From: Asanoa ishikariensis
GTDB taxonomy: Bacteria; Actinomycetota; Actinomycetes; Mycobacteriales; Micromonosporaceae
DNA length: 64,000 nucleotides
Direction of reading: 5' to 3'
Assembly (NCBI RefSeq): GCF_900107455.1
Contig: NZ_FNQB01000001.1
Coordinates: forward strand, 2,294,001-2,358,000
The notes beneath the pieces are model-generated. The model saw only the letters and a list, made by a program, of their open reading frames with translations. It was not told where the DNA came from and did not search any database. Below are positions 42,523-51,296 of the stretch, in pieces. The position numbers and the translations under genes are program-made. Position 1 is the stretch's first letter, and the number at the start of each line of letters is the position of its first letter.

Positions 42523-43734
42523 GTGTCTGTACAGACCGAGGCTGCCGTTCGGCCGTTCATGGTGCACGTGCCCGAATCGGACCTCACGGACCTTCGCGGA
42601 CGCATCGCGGCCACCCGCTGGCCCGAGAGCGAGACCGTCGGCGACGGGTCGCAGGGAGTGCAAGAGGCCACGATGCAGGCCCTCGCGGGCTATTGGGAGC
42701 ACAACTACGACTGGCGTCGGGCGGAGGACCGGCTCAACGCCTTCCCGCAGTTCATGACCGAGATCGACGGCCTGGACATCCACTTCATCCACGTGCGGTC
42801 CAGGCACGACGACGCGCTGCCGCTCATCCTCACCCACGGATGGCCCGGCACCATCGTCGAGTTCCTCGGCACCATCGAGCGGCTGACGGATCCGGAGGCC
42901 CACGGTGGCCGAGCCGAGGACGCCTTCCACGTCGTCGTCCCGTCGATCCCGGGCTACGGGTTCTCCGGCCGGCCGGAGACCACCGGCTGGGACCCCGACC
43001 ACATCGCCCGGGCCTGGGTGACGTTGATGGACCGCCTGGGCTACCAGCGCTTCGTCGCCCAGGGCGGCGACTGGGGTGGGGTCATCGTCGACCTCATGGG
43101 CCTGCAGGCACCGCCGGGGCTGGTCGGAATCCACACCAACTTCCCGGGAGTGGTCCCGCCCGCCGTCGCGAAGGCGCTCGCGTCGAACGTCCTCGGGGCG
43201 GGCGATCCCAAGCCGTCGGGCCTGTCCGCCGAAGAGAGCCGCACCTACGACCAGTTGAGCTTCCTGTTCACCATGGGCATCGGGTACGCGCTGGAGATGG
43301 CGCTGCACCCGCAGACGCTCTACGGCCTGGCCGACTCGCCGATCGCGCTCGCGGCCTGGATGCTCGACCACGACAAGCAGAGCTACGACGAGATCTCGCA
43401 GGCCTTCGTACAGAAGGAGGCCGTCGGCAACCTCACCCGGGACGAGGTGCTGGACAACGTGACGCTGACGTGGCTCACGAACACGGGCGTCTCGTCGGCC
43501 CGGCTGTACTGGGAGAACAAGTACGGCTTCGTCGACGCCAAGGGTGTTCAGGTGCCGGTCGCCGTCAGCGTGTTCCCGCACGAGATCTACCAGGCGCCGC
43601 GCTCGTGGACCGAGCAGGCGTACCCGAATCTCGTCTATTTCAACGAGGTCGAGGTCGGCAACCACTTCGCGGCGTGGCAGGAGCCGGAGGTCTTCGTCAC
43701 GGAGGTCCGCAACGGCTTCCGATCGCTCCGCTGA
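42523..43734 (+). CDS. Epoxide hydrolase (EHN-domain alpha/beta hydrolase)
   Basis: The 403-aa protein starts with the epoxide hydrolase N-terminal domain (PFMVHVPESDLTDLRGRIAA, WPESETVGD, YWEHNYDWRRAEDRLN). The alpha/beta-hydrolase core follows, with the oxyanion-hole motif HGWPG, the nucleophile elbow QGGDWGG (Asp nucleophile), lid tyrosines and the charge-relay His in VGNHFAAWQEP. It should hydrolyse epoxides to diols through a covalent ester intermediate. GTG 42523 follows GAGAGGGG. Its stop is 3 bp from the stop of the convergent VOC gene. Confidence 0.92.
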   Translation: MSVQTEAAVRPFMVHVPESDLTDLRGRIAATRWPESETVGDGSQGVQEATMQALAGYWEHNYDWRRAEDRLNAFPQFMTEIDGLDIHFIHVRSRHDDALPLILTHGWPGTIVEFLGTIERLTDPEAHGGRAEDAFHVVVPSIPGYGFSGRPETTGWDPDHIARAWVTLMDRLGYQRFVAQGGDWGGVIVDLMGLQAPPGLVGIHTNFPGVVPPAVAKALASNVLGAGDPKPSGLSAEESRTYDQLSFLFTMGIGYALEMALHPQTLYGLADSPIALAAWMLDHDKQSYDEISQAFVQKEAVGNLTRDEVLDNVTLTWLTNTGVSSARLYWENKYGFVDAKGVQVPVAVSVFPHEIYQAPRSWTEQAYPNLVYFNEVEVGNHFAAWQEPEVFVTEVRNGFRSLR

Positions 43735-43737
43735 GCG

Positions 43738-44199
43738 TCACCGTCCGGGCTGGCGCTCCTTGATCTCCTGCAGCAGCCACCCGTTGCCGTCCGGATCGGT
43801 GAACGAGGCGAACGAGGCATAGCTGCGACCATCGGGCGCGTATCCGTCCACGCGCTCCTGGTCGCCGCTGTCGTAGACGTTGTGGAAGATCTCGCTCACC
43901 TGCACGCCTTTGCTGATCAGGTCGGCGCGGGCCTGGCCGAGGTCCGAGACCACGAGATAGGTGTTCTGGACGGTGCCAGGCGCGGCCGGGGTAACCCCGC
44001 GGCCGAACTGGATCGAGCACGCGGATCCCGGCGGCGTCAGCTGCACGATCCGGAACTTGGGGCCGGCCTCGTAGTCAGCATCGAGCCGCCACCCCAAGCC
44101 CTGGTAGAAGCGCAGGGCGCGGTCAACGTCAGCCACAGGAATGGCGACCACCTCGAGTTTCAGAAGCGTGCCGTCCGGACCTGCTTGCGAAGTGCTCAT
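43738..44199 (-). CDS. VOC (glyoxalase/bleomycin resistance) family protein
   Basis: The 153-aa single-module VOC protein contains KLEVVAIPVADVDRALRFYQ, GLGWRLDADYEAG, FRIVQLTPPGSACSIQFG and the C-terminal ASFTDPDGNGWLLQEIKER. These are the two beta-alpha-beta-beta-beta units of the fold. It has no classical His/Glu ligand at the first strand, so metal-free binding is possible. It lies 79 bp downstream of the ECF41-like sigma gene on the same strand, and a weak ECF41-type promoter-like sequence lies in the gap. ATG 44199 was chosen over an in-frame upstream start at 44274. Confidence 0.88.
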   Translation of the reverse strand: MSTSQAGPDGTLLKLEVVAIPVADVDRALRFYQGLGWRLDADYEAGPKFRIVQLTPPGSACSIQFGRGVTPAAPGTVQNTYLVVSDLGQARADLISKGVQVSEIFHNVYDSGDQERVDGYAPDGRSYASFASFTDPDGNGWLLQEIKERQPGR

Positions 44200-44214
44200 G
44201 CCGACCTCCCATGA

Positions 44215-44240
44215 CACGGCTGACTCCGACAATTGTGACT
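44215..44240 (-). promoter_or_regulatory. Weak ECF41-like promoter candidate upstream of the VOC gene
   Basis: On the minus strand AGTCACA (44240-44234) and CGTG (44218-44215) are 15 bp apart. The ECF41 consensus is close to TGTCACA and CGTC with a spacer of about 16. One mismatch in each box and a short spacer make this tentative. Confidence 0.2.
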
Positions 44241-44278
44241 TGCCGGGCACCACCGACGAGGCCCGTTGGCGCAACCCG

Positions 44279-45121
44279 TCAGCGCAGTGTCAGCAACGTC
44301 AGGGACTCCGCGCGGGAGAGCTTCTCCGGGTTGCGGACGTAGTAGATGTTCGTGACGTGGCCGTCCTCGACTCGGAGGGCGGCTACTCCGTCGAGCTCTC
44401 CGTCGACGCGGAACAGTAGCGCCGGGTTGCCGTTGATCACCGTTGGTTCGAGGGTGAGTGTGCCGCCGACCTTGCGCATGCTGCCCACGAAGAAGCGGAT
44501 CGCCTTCTCCGCGCCCACGACCGGCCTCGGTGCGGCGATCTTGATGCCGCCGCCGTCGCTGACCACGACCACGTCGGGGGCGAGCACGTTGAGCAGTGCC
44601 TGTAGGTCGTTGGTCTCGACCGCGTGCTGGAACGCCTCCAGTGCCGCCCGTCGTTCGCGCGGGGACACCGTCGCGCGGGGGCGGCGGGCGTCGACGTGTC
44701 GCCGGGCGCGGTGGGCGATCTGGCGTACGGCCGTCGGGCTCTTGTCTACCGCTTCCGCGATCTCGTCGTAGCTGACCTCGAACACCTCGCGCAGGACGAA
44801 GACGGCGCGCTCGGTCGGGGAGAGCGTTTCCAGGACCGGTGCGGTCCGCAACGGCTCGGGGAGCCAGGAACCGACGTACGCCTCCCTGCGCCGTTGCATC
44901 GTGCGGATGCGGTTGAGCGACTGCCGGGTGGTGATCCGGATCAGGTACGCGCGCTGGTCGCGTACCTGATCCAGATCGACCTTGACCCAGCGGAGCCAGG
45001 TCTCCTGCAGTACGTCCTCCGCGTCGGCCGCCGATCCGAGGATCTCGTACGCGACGGTGAACAGCAGGTTCCGGTGCGCAACGAAGGCCTCCGTCGCCGG
45101 GTCACCTTCGTGGTCGCCCAT
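44279..45121 (-). CDS. ECF41/SigJ-type sigma factor with C-terminal SnoaL-like domain
   Basis: The 280-aa protein has sigma region 2 (FVAHRNLLFTVAYEIL, GSAADAEDVLQETWLRWVKV) and region 4 (LSPTERAVFVLREVFEVSYD, AVDKSPTAVRQIAHRARRHV). The inter-domain motif WLPEP and the C-terminal DGGG plus NPE are diagnostic of ECF41, where the SnoaL-like extension regulates the sigma factor. ECF41 genes usually sit beside a carboxymuconolactone decarboxylase, oxidoreductase or epimerase gene. Here the upstream neighbour, 16 bp away, is an FAD oxidoreductase. ATG 45121 was preferred over GTG 45130. Confidence 0.92.
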   Translation of the reverse strand: MGDHEGDPATEAFVAHRNLLFTVAYEILGSAADAEDVLQETWLRWVKVDLDQVRDQRAYLIRITTRQSLNRIRTMQRRREAYVGSWLPEPLRTAPVLETLSPTERAVFVLREVFEVSYDEIAEAVDKSPTAVRQIAHRARRHVDARRPRATVSPRERRAALEAFQHAVETNDLQALLNVLAPDVVVVSDGGGIKIAAPRPVVGAEKAIRFFVGSMRKVGGTLTLEPTVINGNPALLFRVDGELDGVAALRVEDGHVTNIYYVRNPEKLSRAESLTLLTLR

Positions 45122-45137
45122 CGCACGCACCTCGTCC

Positions 45138-46328
45138 TCACGCCGGCTGGCCGGTGACCTCCGGGGTTTCCTGCGCCCTGGCGCGCAACACGTTCGGGCG
45201 CCGGCGGTCCTTGAACCAGGGGTTGAACTTGCCAGGCCGGCGCGCCTCCTGCGAGAGCTGCCAGACGGTGCTTTTGCACACGCCTTCCTTGAGCATCGCC
45301 ATGCTCCGACTGCCCAGGATGAACACCCCGGTCACAGTGTCGTCCCTGCGAGCGTACTGGACGACACCCCCGCCCCGGCCCAGGCTGATGCACTGCCCGA
45401 AGAGCCCGGCGTCGAACCGCGCGGGCTGCTTGCCGGCGAGACGGCTCAGCACCGTCTGCGCGGCCTGCGGGCCGATCTGCATCGCGGACTGGCAGCTCAT
45501 CCGCACCGGCAGGTTCGACGGTGCCGCCGAGTCTCCCGCCGCGATGACGCGTGGGTCGTCCACGCTGGTGAGTGTCTCGTCGGTGAGCAGGCGGCCCACC
45601 GCGTCCGTGGTCAGCCCGCTGCGGGCGGCCAGGTCCGGCACGCCGAACCCGGCGGTCCAGATGGTCACGGCGCTGGGTAGGTCACGGCCGTCGGCAAGCT
45701 GGACCGCGTCACGGGTCACGCCCGTCACCGTCGCGCCGGGGCCTTCGATAAGGGTCACGCCCAGCTTGACGAGCCGTGCGGACACCGCCCGCCGCGTACG
45801 CGGGTGCAGGTAGGCGCCGAGCGTCCGTCCACACACGAGAGTCACCTTGCGGCCCAGCTCCGCCAGCTCGGAGGCGGTCTCGATGCCGGTCGACCCGGCA
45901 CCGACCACCGTCACCGGTGCCGAGGCCGCCGCGGCCGCGAAGACCGGGCGCAGGCGCTGTGCGTCCTCCAGGGTGGAGATCGGGTACGCGTACTGCGCCG
46001 CACCGGGCACGGTCGGCTCGGCACTGGCGCTGCCCACGGCGTACACCAGGTAGTCGTAGTCGAGGGCGTTGTCGCTCGCCAGCGTCACGCGGCGCTCGGC
46101 CGTGTCGATCAGGGTCACGGTGTCGACCACGAGCCCGACCCGGCGGGCCAGGATCTCCTGGTAGTCGACGACCGCGTCGTCCGACCCGCCGACGAGCTGG
46201 TGCAGGCGGATCCGTTCGACGAACGACGGGCGAGGATTGATCAGCGTCACGCTGACGTCAGCGCGCTGCGTCAACCGGTTCGCCGCCATCACGCCGGCGT
46301 ATCCGCCGCCGATCACGATGCAGGTCAC
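45138..46328 (-). CDS. FAD-dependent pyridine nucleotide-disulphide type oxidoreductase (NDH-2-like)
   Basis: The 396-aa protein has an N-terminal FAD dinucleotide-binding loop CIVIGGGYAGVMAANRL, a second NAD(P)H-binding loop VTVVGAGSTGIETASELAE, YDYLVYAVGSASA and the FAD-contact motif TSVDDPRVIAAGDSAA. The overall order matches type II NADH dehydrogenase/apoptosis-inducing-factor-like enzymes. It lies 16 bp upstream of an ECF41 sigma gene on the same strand, the classical oxidoreductase partner of that group, and is probably its regulon member. The substrate is unknown. GTG 46328 is the start. Confidence 0.9.
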   Translation of the reverse strand: MTCIVIGGGYAGVMAANRLTQRADVSVTLINPRPSFVERIRLHQLVGGSDDAVVDYQEILARRVGLVVDTVTLIDTAERRVTLASDNALDYDYLVYAVGSASAEPTVPGAAQYAYPISTLEDAQRLRPVFAAAAASAPVTVVGAGSTGIETASELAELGRKVTLVCGRTLGAYLHPRTRRAVSARLVKLGVTLIEGPGATVTGVTRDAVQLADGRDLPSAVTIWTAGFGVPDLAARSGLTTDAVGRLLTDETLTSVDDPRVIAAGDSAAPSNLPVRMSCQSAMQIGPQAAQTVLSRLAGKQPARFDAGLFGQCISLGRGGGVVQYARRDDTVTGVFILGSRSMAMLKEGVCKSTVWQLSQEARRPGKFNPWFKDRRRPNVLRARAQETPEVTGQPA

Positions 46329-46335
46329 TGACCAA

Positions 46336-46365
46336 GCGGCCCGCCCCTGGTGGGGGACGGGCCGC
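46336..46365. terminator. Hairpin terminator after the subtilase gene
   Basis: GCGGCCCG pairs with CGGGCCGC and an inner CCCC/GGGG extends the stem around TGGT, leaving a 2-base bulge. It sits between the stop of the minus-strand subtilase (46381) and the next gene start (46328), separating two transcription units. Confidence 0.7.
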
Positions 46366-46380
46366 GAGGGGGTGAAGTGG

Positions 46381-49300
46381 TCAGCGAAGGCCGACGGCGC
46401 GGGCGATCGTCTGGGTGACGGAGTTGCCTGCGGAGTCGGTGGCGCTCACCCGAAGCGAGGCGAACCGCGCCTTCTTCGGTGCGTTCAAGCGATAGAGACC
46501 TCGGTGGTCGTCGGAGAGGCGGGTCCAGGTGCGGCCGTCGTCGTAGGAGACCTCGACCCGGGGTGAGCGAGGAGTGCCACCGCCGCCGACCGACACCGGG
46601 GTCAGGCCGACGGAGACGGGCGCGCGCGTTTCGACGGTGACGCCGAACGTCGAGTCGCGGGCCACGAGTCCGGCGGCGTCCGGGTCGACGGCGTAGCCGA
46701 TCTGCAGGAGCGGAAGCAGCTCCCGTTCGCCGGGGACCTTCGGGGCGGCCGAGGTGAACGTCCAGGCCGTCGTCGTCGAGGACGAGTAGGGGCTGATGGT
46801 CGCGTCGCGGTGGTTCTCGACGACCAGGCGGTACGGCAGCTTCCCGGCGCTGGGGGCCGTGGGGTAGAAGATGAGCCCGTTGTCGGACCTGCCGAGCTGG
46901 GTGCCGCCCTGGTAGAGGGTCACGGTCTGACCCGCGTGCTGCTGGTCGTAGAGCGCACCGGTGTGGTCGGCGTTGCCGGACCCCGGCACGTCGATCCGCA
47001 TCTCGTCGCCCGTACGCGTGGGGCCTAGGAAGTTGTTGTTGAGGTACGGCCGCTGGATGGGGGTGAACCACTTGTCGCTCGACACGGAGCCGGCTTTGTA
47101 CGTGCGCCGGACGCCCCACTGGTTCAGCAGGCCGTCGTAGACCTCGTGCCCCCACCGGTTCGCGCCGTCGGTCGTGACCCAGTCCGTGCGGCGCCCGCTG
47201 GCGGCCATGGCGACGTAGTTCCCGATGCCCCATTCCGTGTACGCCGGGTAGTCGTACCGCCATTCCTGTCCCTGCCCACTGGGCACGAGGCCGGCGAACG
47301 TCTGGTCGATGCGCGCGAGGTTCTTCCCCGACGCGTGGACGACCATGTTCCTGGGCACCTCGTTGTGCCAGGTGTGCGCGAGGTCGTAGACGTAGGCCGG
47401 CGCCGGGTGTGACTCCGCACGCAGCGTCGCGTCGCGCCGCCGCGCCTGGGCGATCAGCTTCTCGCCCTCGTCGATGCCCACGAGCGCGACGTCGAGCGCG
47501 TCAGTCCCGAAGTACAGGCTCTCCCGGCCGGGCCGGTCGTTGGCCACGAGCAGCAACGTGGCGCCGGCGTCGGCAGCCGCCTGGGCGAGCACGTCCGGGG
47601 TCACCGACTCGGTGCGCCGCACGACCACCGCCTTGCCCCGGGCCTTGAGGCCGGCGTAGTCCGACGGCGCACCGGCACCCGCGAAGACGAGCGGCAGGGT
47701 CCGCGTTCCATCAGGCAGTGCGGCCACGCCCCGCTGCCGGGCGACGTCGGTGTAGTCCGTGCCCCGGACGGACACCGTCAACGCCGGCTGCTCCTTGCGC
47801 CACCGCGCACCGACCACGAAGTCGCCGTGCGTCGCCTTGCCCTGCGGCTGGATCCACAGGCTGTCGACGTCCGCGCTGGCCAGACCGAAGTCGTGCAGGC
47901 GGCCGTCCTCGTGGAGCATCCGCGAGTACTCGAGCCGCTGGTAGCTGGCGACGCTGCGCTGCGGGGTGGTCTCGTCGACCAGGCGGACCTTGGCCGCGTC
48001 CAGCGTGACCGTCCGGTCGCCGTCGAGAGTGAAGTCCGGATCGCCGACCAGCGCGAGCCCCATCGAGTTCGGGCCCTGGCGGCCGGGCACAGCCATATAA
48101 GCGAGCGCCGAGTACTGGTCGTCCGGCGTGTAGAAGCTCCCCGTGCCGTCGATGGCGAGCAGGATCGGGTTCGGGTCGCCGGCCCGCAGCGCGATGACGA
48201 ACGCCCACGCGGGCTGGCCCGCCGCGTCCTTGACGTCGATGGTCAGGCGGTGGGCCAGCGCGCCGAGCGAGACCGCGGTGTGCGCGGCGAGCCCGCCGCT
48301 CGGCCCGGTCGCCAGGATCTGGGCGCTGTAGCCCGTGGACCCGGCGGTCGCCTTGCCAGGGTCGATGGTCACGGTGACCGTCGCCGTGCCGTGTGCGGCA
48401 ACGGTCACCTTGTTGCCCGAGAGCCGGAACATCCCATCGGGTACGCCGGGCGCCGCGATCGACAGGTCGAGAGTCACCGGAGCGGCACCGAGGTTGGTGT
48501 ACGTCACCGGACGGTCGACCGGGCCGGACGCGTTCTGCCCGGCCGAGGCGGTGGCCGAGGCGAAGATCCCGGCGCGGGCGGCGGCTGCCACGTCCACGCG
48601 TCCACTGCCGGCCTGGAACGCGGTGTAGTCCGGAGTCTGCTTGGCGGTGCTGGTCAGCAGGTCCTTGAGCTGGGCGCCGGTGAGCTCGGGGTGCTTAGCG
48701 GCGAGCAGCGCGGCGGCCCCGACCACGTGCGGCGTGGCCATCGACGTGCCGCTCATCGTCAGGTAGGGACCCTCCCCTTCGGAGGTGTACTGCGACCGCG
48801 CGGCCAGGATGTCGACGCCCGGGGCGGTGACCTCCGGCTTGAGCGCGCCGTCGCCGACCCGCGGACCCTGGCTCGAGAACTCGGCGAGGTGGTCATTGCT
48901 GTCGACCGCACCCACGGTGAGAGCGGCGTCGGCGGCACCGGGCGAGCTGACGGTGCCGGAGCCGGCGGTGTTGCCCGCCGCGATCACGAACAGCGCACCG
49001 GTCTGCGCGCTGAGCCGGTTCACCGCCTGCGACATCGGGTCCGTGCCGTCGGAGGGCTCCTGCGTACCCAGGCTCATGTTGATGACCTTGGCGTGCTGTT
49101 CGACCGCCGCCCACTCCATGCCGGCGAGGACCTGGGAGTCGCTGCCGGAGCCGGAGTCGGCCAGCACCTTTCCGATGTGCAGGCGAGCGCCTGGTGCGAC
49201 ACCCTTCTCGGCGCCGCCCGACGCGGCGCCCGTGCCGGCGATGGTGGAGGCGACGTGGGTGCCGTGGCCGCGGACGTCCTTGACGTCCTCGCCGGGGATG

Positions 49301-50067
49301 AAGCTGCGGGTGTCGACGATGCGTCCCGCGAGGTCGGGGTGGCCCTCGTCCACACCCGTGTCGAGCACCGCGACGTCGACGCCCTGCCCGGTGTCGCCGC
49401 CGGCCCAGACCTCGGGCGCGCCGATCCGCGCGACCGACTCGGCCAGGTCCGGGTAGACCTTGCCGTCGAGCCAGATCTGCTTGATGCCGTTGGCGAACGC
49501 CGCTGCGGACTTGGCCGCGAAGGACGGTGCCGTCGCCGCGGCCCAGAAGTCATGTGCCCGCGCGTGGTTCGTCGTGACGGCCGCGCCGTCGACGCTCGTG
49601 AGGGGCCGGACCAGCGTGGATCCCGGCAGCGCGGCGTTCGCGCGGATCCCGGGCGACGCGGTGGCGTAGGAGACGATCAGCGGCAGGTCGTCGCGGTGCG
49701 CGTCGTCGTAGCCGGCCGCGATCAGGTCCGTGACGTTGAAGAGCCGCCGGTCGAGCACGCCCTTGCCGAGGTAGGGCGCCGCGGAGTTCGGGAAGACGAA
49801 CACGTCTCCCGCCGACTCCAGGATCCGCGCGTCGGCGGGTCCGCCGTCCGGCCCCTTGACCGAGATCGTCCCGCCGCTGTCACCGGTGTCACCGGTCGCG
49901 TTCACCGTGACGACATCGCCGGTGATCAGAGTGAGGGTGTGGGTCGGCGGGGCTGATCCGACGGGAGCGGCTGACGCCGAACCGGCGGCCATGATGGAGC
50001 TGAGCGACGACGCGAGGCACGCGGCCGTCACGATCGCCATGGCCCGACGTGTGCGTGAGGTTCTCAA
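46381..50067 (-). CDS. Secreted S8 subtilisin-like serine peptidase
   Basis: The 1228-aa protein has a signal peptide (arginine-rich MRTSRTRRAMAIV, then AACLASSLSSIMAAGSASA) and a propeptide-like segment. The S8 catalytic domain has D236 in DVAVLDTGVD, H268 in GHGTHVAST and S442 in SGTSMATPHV. A protease-associated region follows, then C-terminal beta domains ending with a kelch/Ig-like segment (SYDDGRTWTRLSDD). It should degrade proteins outside the cell. TTG 50067 is preferred because it provides the charged signal n-region and has AAGGA upstream; ATG 50040 is possible. It is divergent from an HTH regulator at 50176 that may control it. Confidence 0.93.
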   Translation of the reverse strand: MRTSRTRRAMAIVTAACLASSLSSIMAAGSASAAPVGSAPPTHTLTLITGDVVTVNATGDTGDSGGTISVKGPDGGPADARILESAGDVFVFPNSAAPYLGKGVLDRRLFNVTDLIAAGYDDAHRDDLPLIVSYATASPGIRANAALPGSTLVRPLTSVDGAAVTTNHARAHDFWAAATAPSFAAKSAAAFANGIKQIWLDGKVYPDLAESVARIGAPEVWAGGDTGQGVDVAVLDTGVDEGHPDLAGRIVDTRSFIPGEDVKDVRGHGTHVASTIAGTGAASGGAEKGVAPGARLHIGKVLADSGSGSDSQVLAGMEWAAVEQHAKVINMSLGTQEPSDGTDPMSQAVNRLSAQTGALFVIAAGNTAGSGTVSSPGAADAALTVGAVDSNDHLAEFSSQGPRVGDGALKPEVTAPGVDILAARSQYTSEGEGPYLTMSGTSMATPHVVGAAALLAAKHPELTGAQLKDLLTSTAKQTPDYTAFQAGSGRVDVAAAARAGIFASATASAGQNASGPVDRPVTYTNLGAAPVTLDLSIAAPGVPDGMFRLSGNKVTVAAHGTATVTVTIDPGKATAGSTGYSAQILATGPSGGLAAHTAVSLGALAHRLTIDVKDAAGQPAWAFVIALRAGDPNPILLAIDGTGSFYTPDDQYSALAYMAVPGRQGPNSMGLALVGDPDFTLDGDRTVTLDAAKVRLVDETTPQRSVASYQRLEYSRMLHEDGRLHDFGLASADVDSLWIQPQGKATHGDFVVGARWRKEQPALTVSVRGTDYTDVARQRGVAALPDGTRTLPLVFAGAGAPSDYAGLKARGKAVVVRRTESVTPDVLAQAAADAGATLLLVANDRPGRESLYFGTDALDVALVGIDEGEKLIAQARRRDATLRAESHPAPAYVYDLAHTWHNEVPRNMVVHASGKNLARIDQTFAGLVPSGQGQEWRYDYPAYTEWGIGNYVAMAASGRRTDWVTTDGANRWGHEVYDGLLNQWGVRRTYKAGSVSSDKWFTPIQRPYLNNNFLGPTRTGDEMRIDVPGSGNADHTGALYDQQHAGQTVTLYQGGTQLGRSDNGLIFYPTAPSAGKLPYRLVVENHRDATISPYSSSTTTAWTFTSAAPKVPGERELLPLLQIGYAVDPDAAGLVARDSTFGVTVETRAPVSVGLTPVSVGGGGTPRSPRVEVSYDDGRTWTRLSDDHRGLYRLNAPKKARFASLRVSATDSAGNSVTQTIARAVGLR

Positions 50068-50175
50068 CGGCGGGATTCCTTTCTGCGCGGAAGCTGGCCG
50101 AACACTGTCAGCCGTCGATCCCCGTTACAAGATCCTTATGTGGCTGCTTCCTGCCAACTGGCACAATCTGGCCCC

Positions 50176-51153
50176 ATGGAGCTCGCGGTGCTGGGGTTGT
50201 CCGCCGACGAGGAGCGGGTCTACGAAGCACTGGTCGCGCTGCCCGGGTCGACGGTCACCGCGCTCGCCGACCACCTCTCGACCCCGCCGGACCCGTTGCG
50301 GCGAACCATCGAGGCCCTGACCGACAAACACCTGGTGGCCGGCAGCGGCAGCCCGGAGCGCTACCTGGCCGCTCCGCCGGACATCGCGATCAACCGGCTC
50401 GTGCAGCAACGGGAGCGGGAGCTGAGCGCGGCGCGCGCCAAGGTGCACTCCCTGTCGGAGATCCATCGCAGCGCGCACCGGACGAGCCCGGAGCTCGTGA
50501 TCGAGCAGTTGACCGACCGGGAGACGATCGCCGCGGCCGTCGCGCACATGGAATCCGAGGCGCACCACCAGGTCCGGGTGTTCGACACGCCGCCCTACTA
50601 CGAGCTGCCCGGCGGGGAGGGTGCGGCCAGGAACACCGAGGCCCAGATCGCCCGCCACAAGAACGACGGCGTCGCGCACCGCGTGATCTACAGCCTGGAC
50701 GCGCTGGCCTGGCCGCAGAAGCTGGAGACCGACATCCTGCCTGCGGTACGCGGCGGCGAGAGGGCCCGTACCCGGAGGACTCTGCCGATCAAGCTGATCA
50801 TCCGAGACGACCAGGACGCGCTGATCCCGTTCGACCTCAGCCGGAGCGGCCTGCAGGTCGCCTACCTCGTGCGGCGGTCCCCGTTGCTGACCGCCCTCGA
50901 AGCCCTGTTCGAGGGCGAATGGGCACAGGCCGCCCCGCTCGACATGGCGCCGGCCGGCCGGTCCGAGCCGGACGAGGAGACCAGGTCGCTGCTCACGATG
51001 ATGATGGCCGGACTGACCGACACGGCGATCGCGCGGGTCAACGGCTGGAGCACCCGGACCACGTACCGCCGGCTCCAGGCTCTGATGACCGAGCTCGGCG
51101 CGTCGAGCCGTTTCCAAGCGGGCTGCCTGGCGGAACGCCGCGGCTGGCTGTGA
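50176..51153 (+). CDS. TrmB/LuxR-like HTH transcriptional regulator
   Basis: The 325-aa regulator has an N-terminal TrmB-type winged helix (LGLSADEERVYEALVALPGS, TVTALADHLSTPPDPLRRTI), a coiled segment (VQQRERELSAARAKVHSLSE), a central sensor-like domain (VRVFDTPPYYELPGGE) and a C-terminal LuxR-like HTH (MMMAGLTDTAIARVNGWS, TRTTYRRLQALMTELG). This double-HTH layout is frequent in actinomycetes near secreted peptidases. It is divergent from the subtilase (108-bp gap) and lies 143 bp upstream of a second peptidase gene. ATG 50176 was chosen over an upstream in-frame start at 50140. Confidence 0.85.
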   Translation: MELAVLGLSADEERVYEALVALPGSTVTALADHLSTPPDPLRRTIEALTDKHLVAGSGSPERYLAAPPDIAINRLVQQRERELSAARAKVHSLSEIHRSAHRTSPELVIEQLTDRETIAAAVAHMESEAHHQVRVFDTPPYYELPGGEGAARNTEAQIARHKNDGVAHRVIYSLDALAWPQKLETDILPAVRGGERARTRRTLPIKLIIRDDQDALIPFDLSRSGLQVAYLVRRSPLLTALEALFEGEWAQAAPLDMAPAGRSEPDEETRSLLTMMMAGLTDTAIARVNGWSTRTTYRRLQALMTELGASSRFQAGCLAERRGWL

Positions 51154-51296
51154 GTGGGTAAGGACCGAAATAGTCCCGACCCCATAGCATTCACATCCTC
51201 AAATTTTCCTCAACGTCGATGTCTTCAAGGTCGTTACCGACGAGTCAGGCCCTTAGATCGAAAGCGTCCTGTGGAGGACAGAGATGAGGGTTTCTG

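Noticed and set aside
50152-50163. TGCCA-AC-TGGCA inverted repeat upstream of the TrmB/LuxR-like regulator
   Set aside because: The arms are only 5 bp and the match is expected by chance in a gap of this length.
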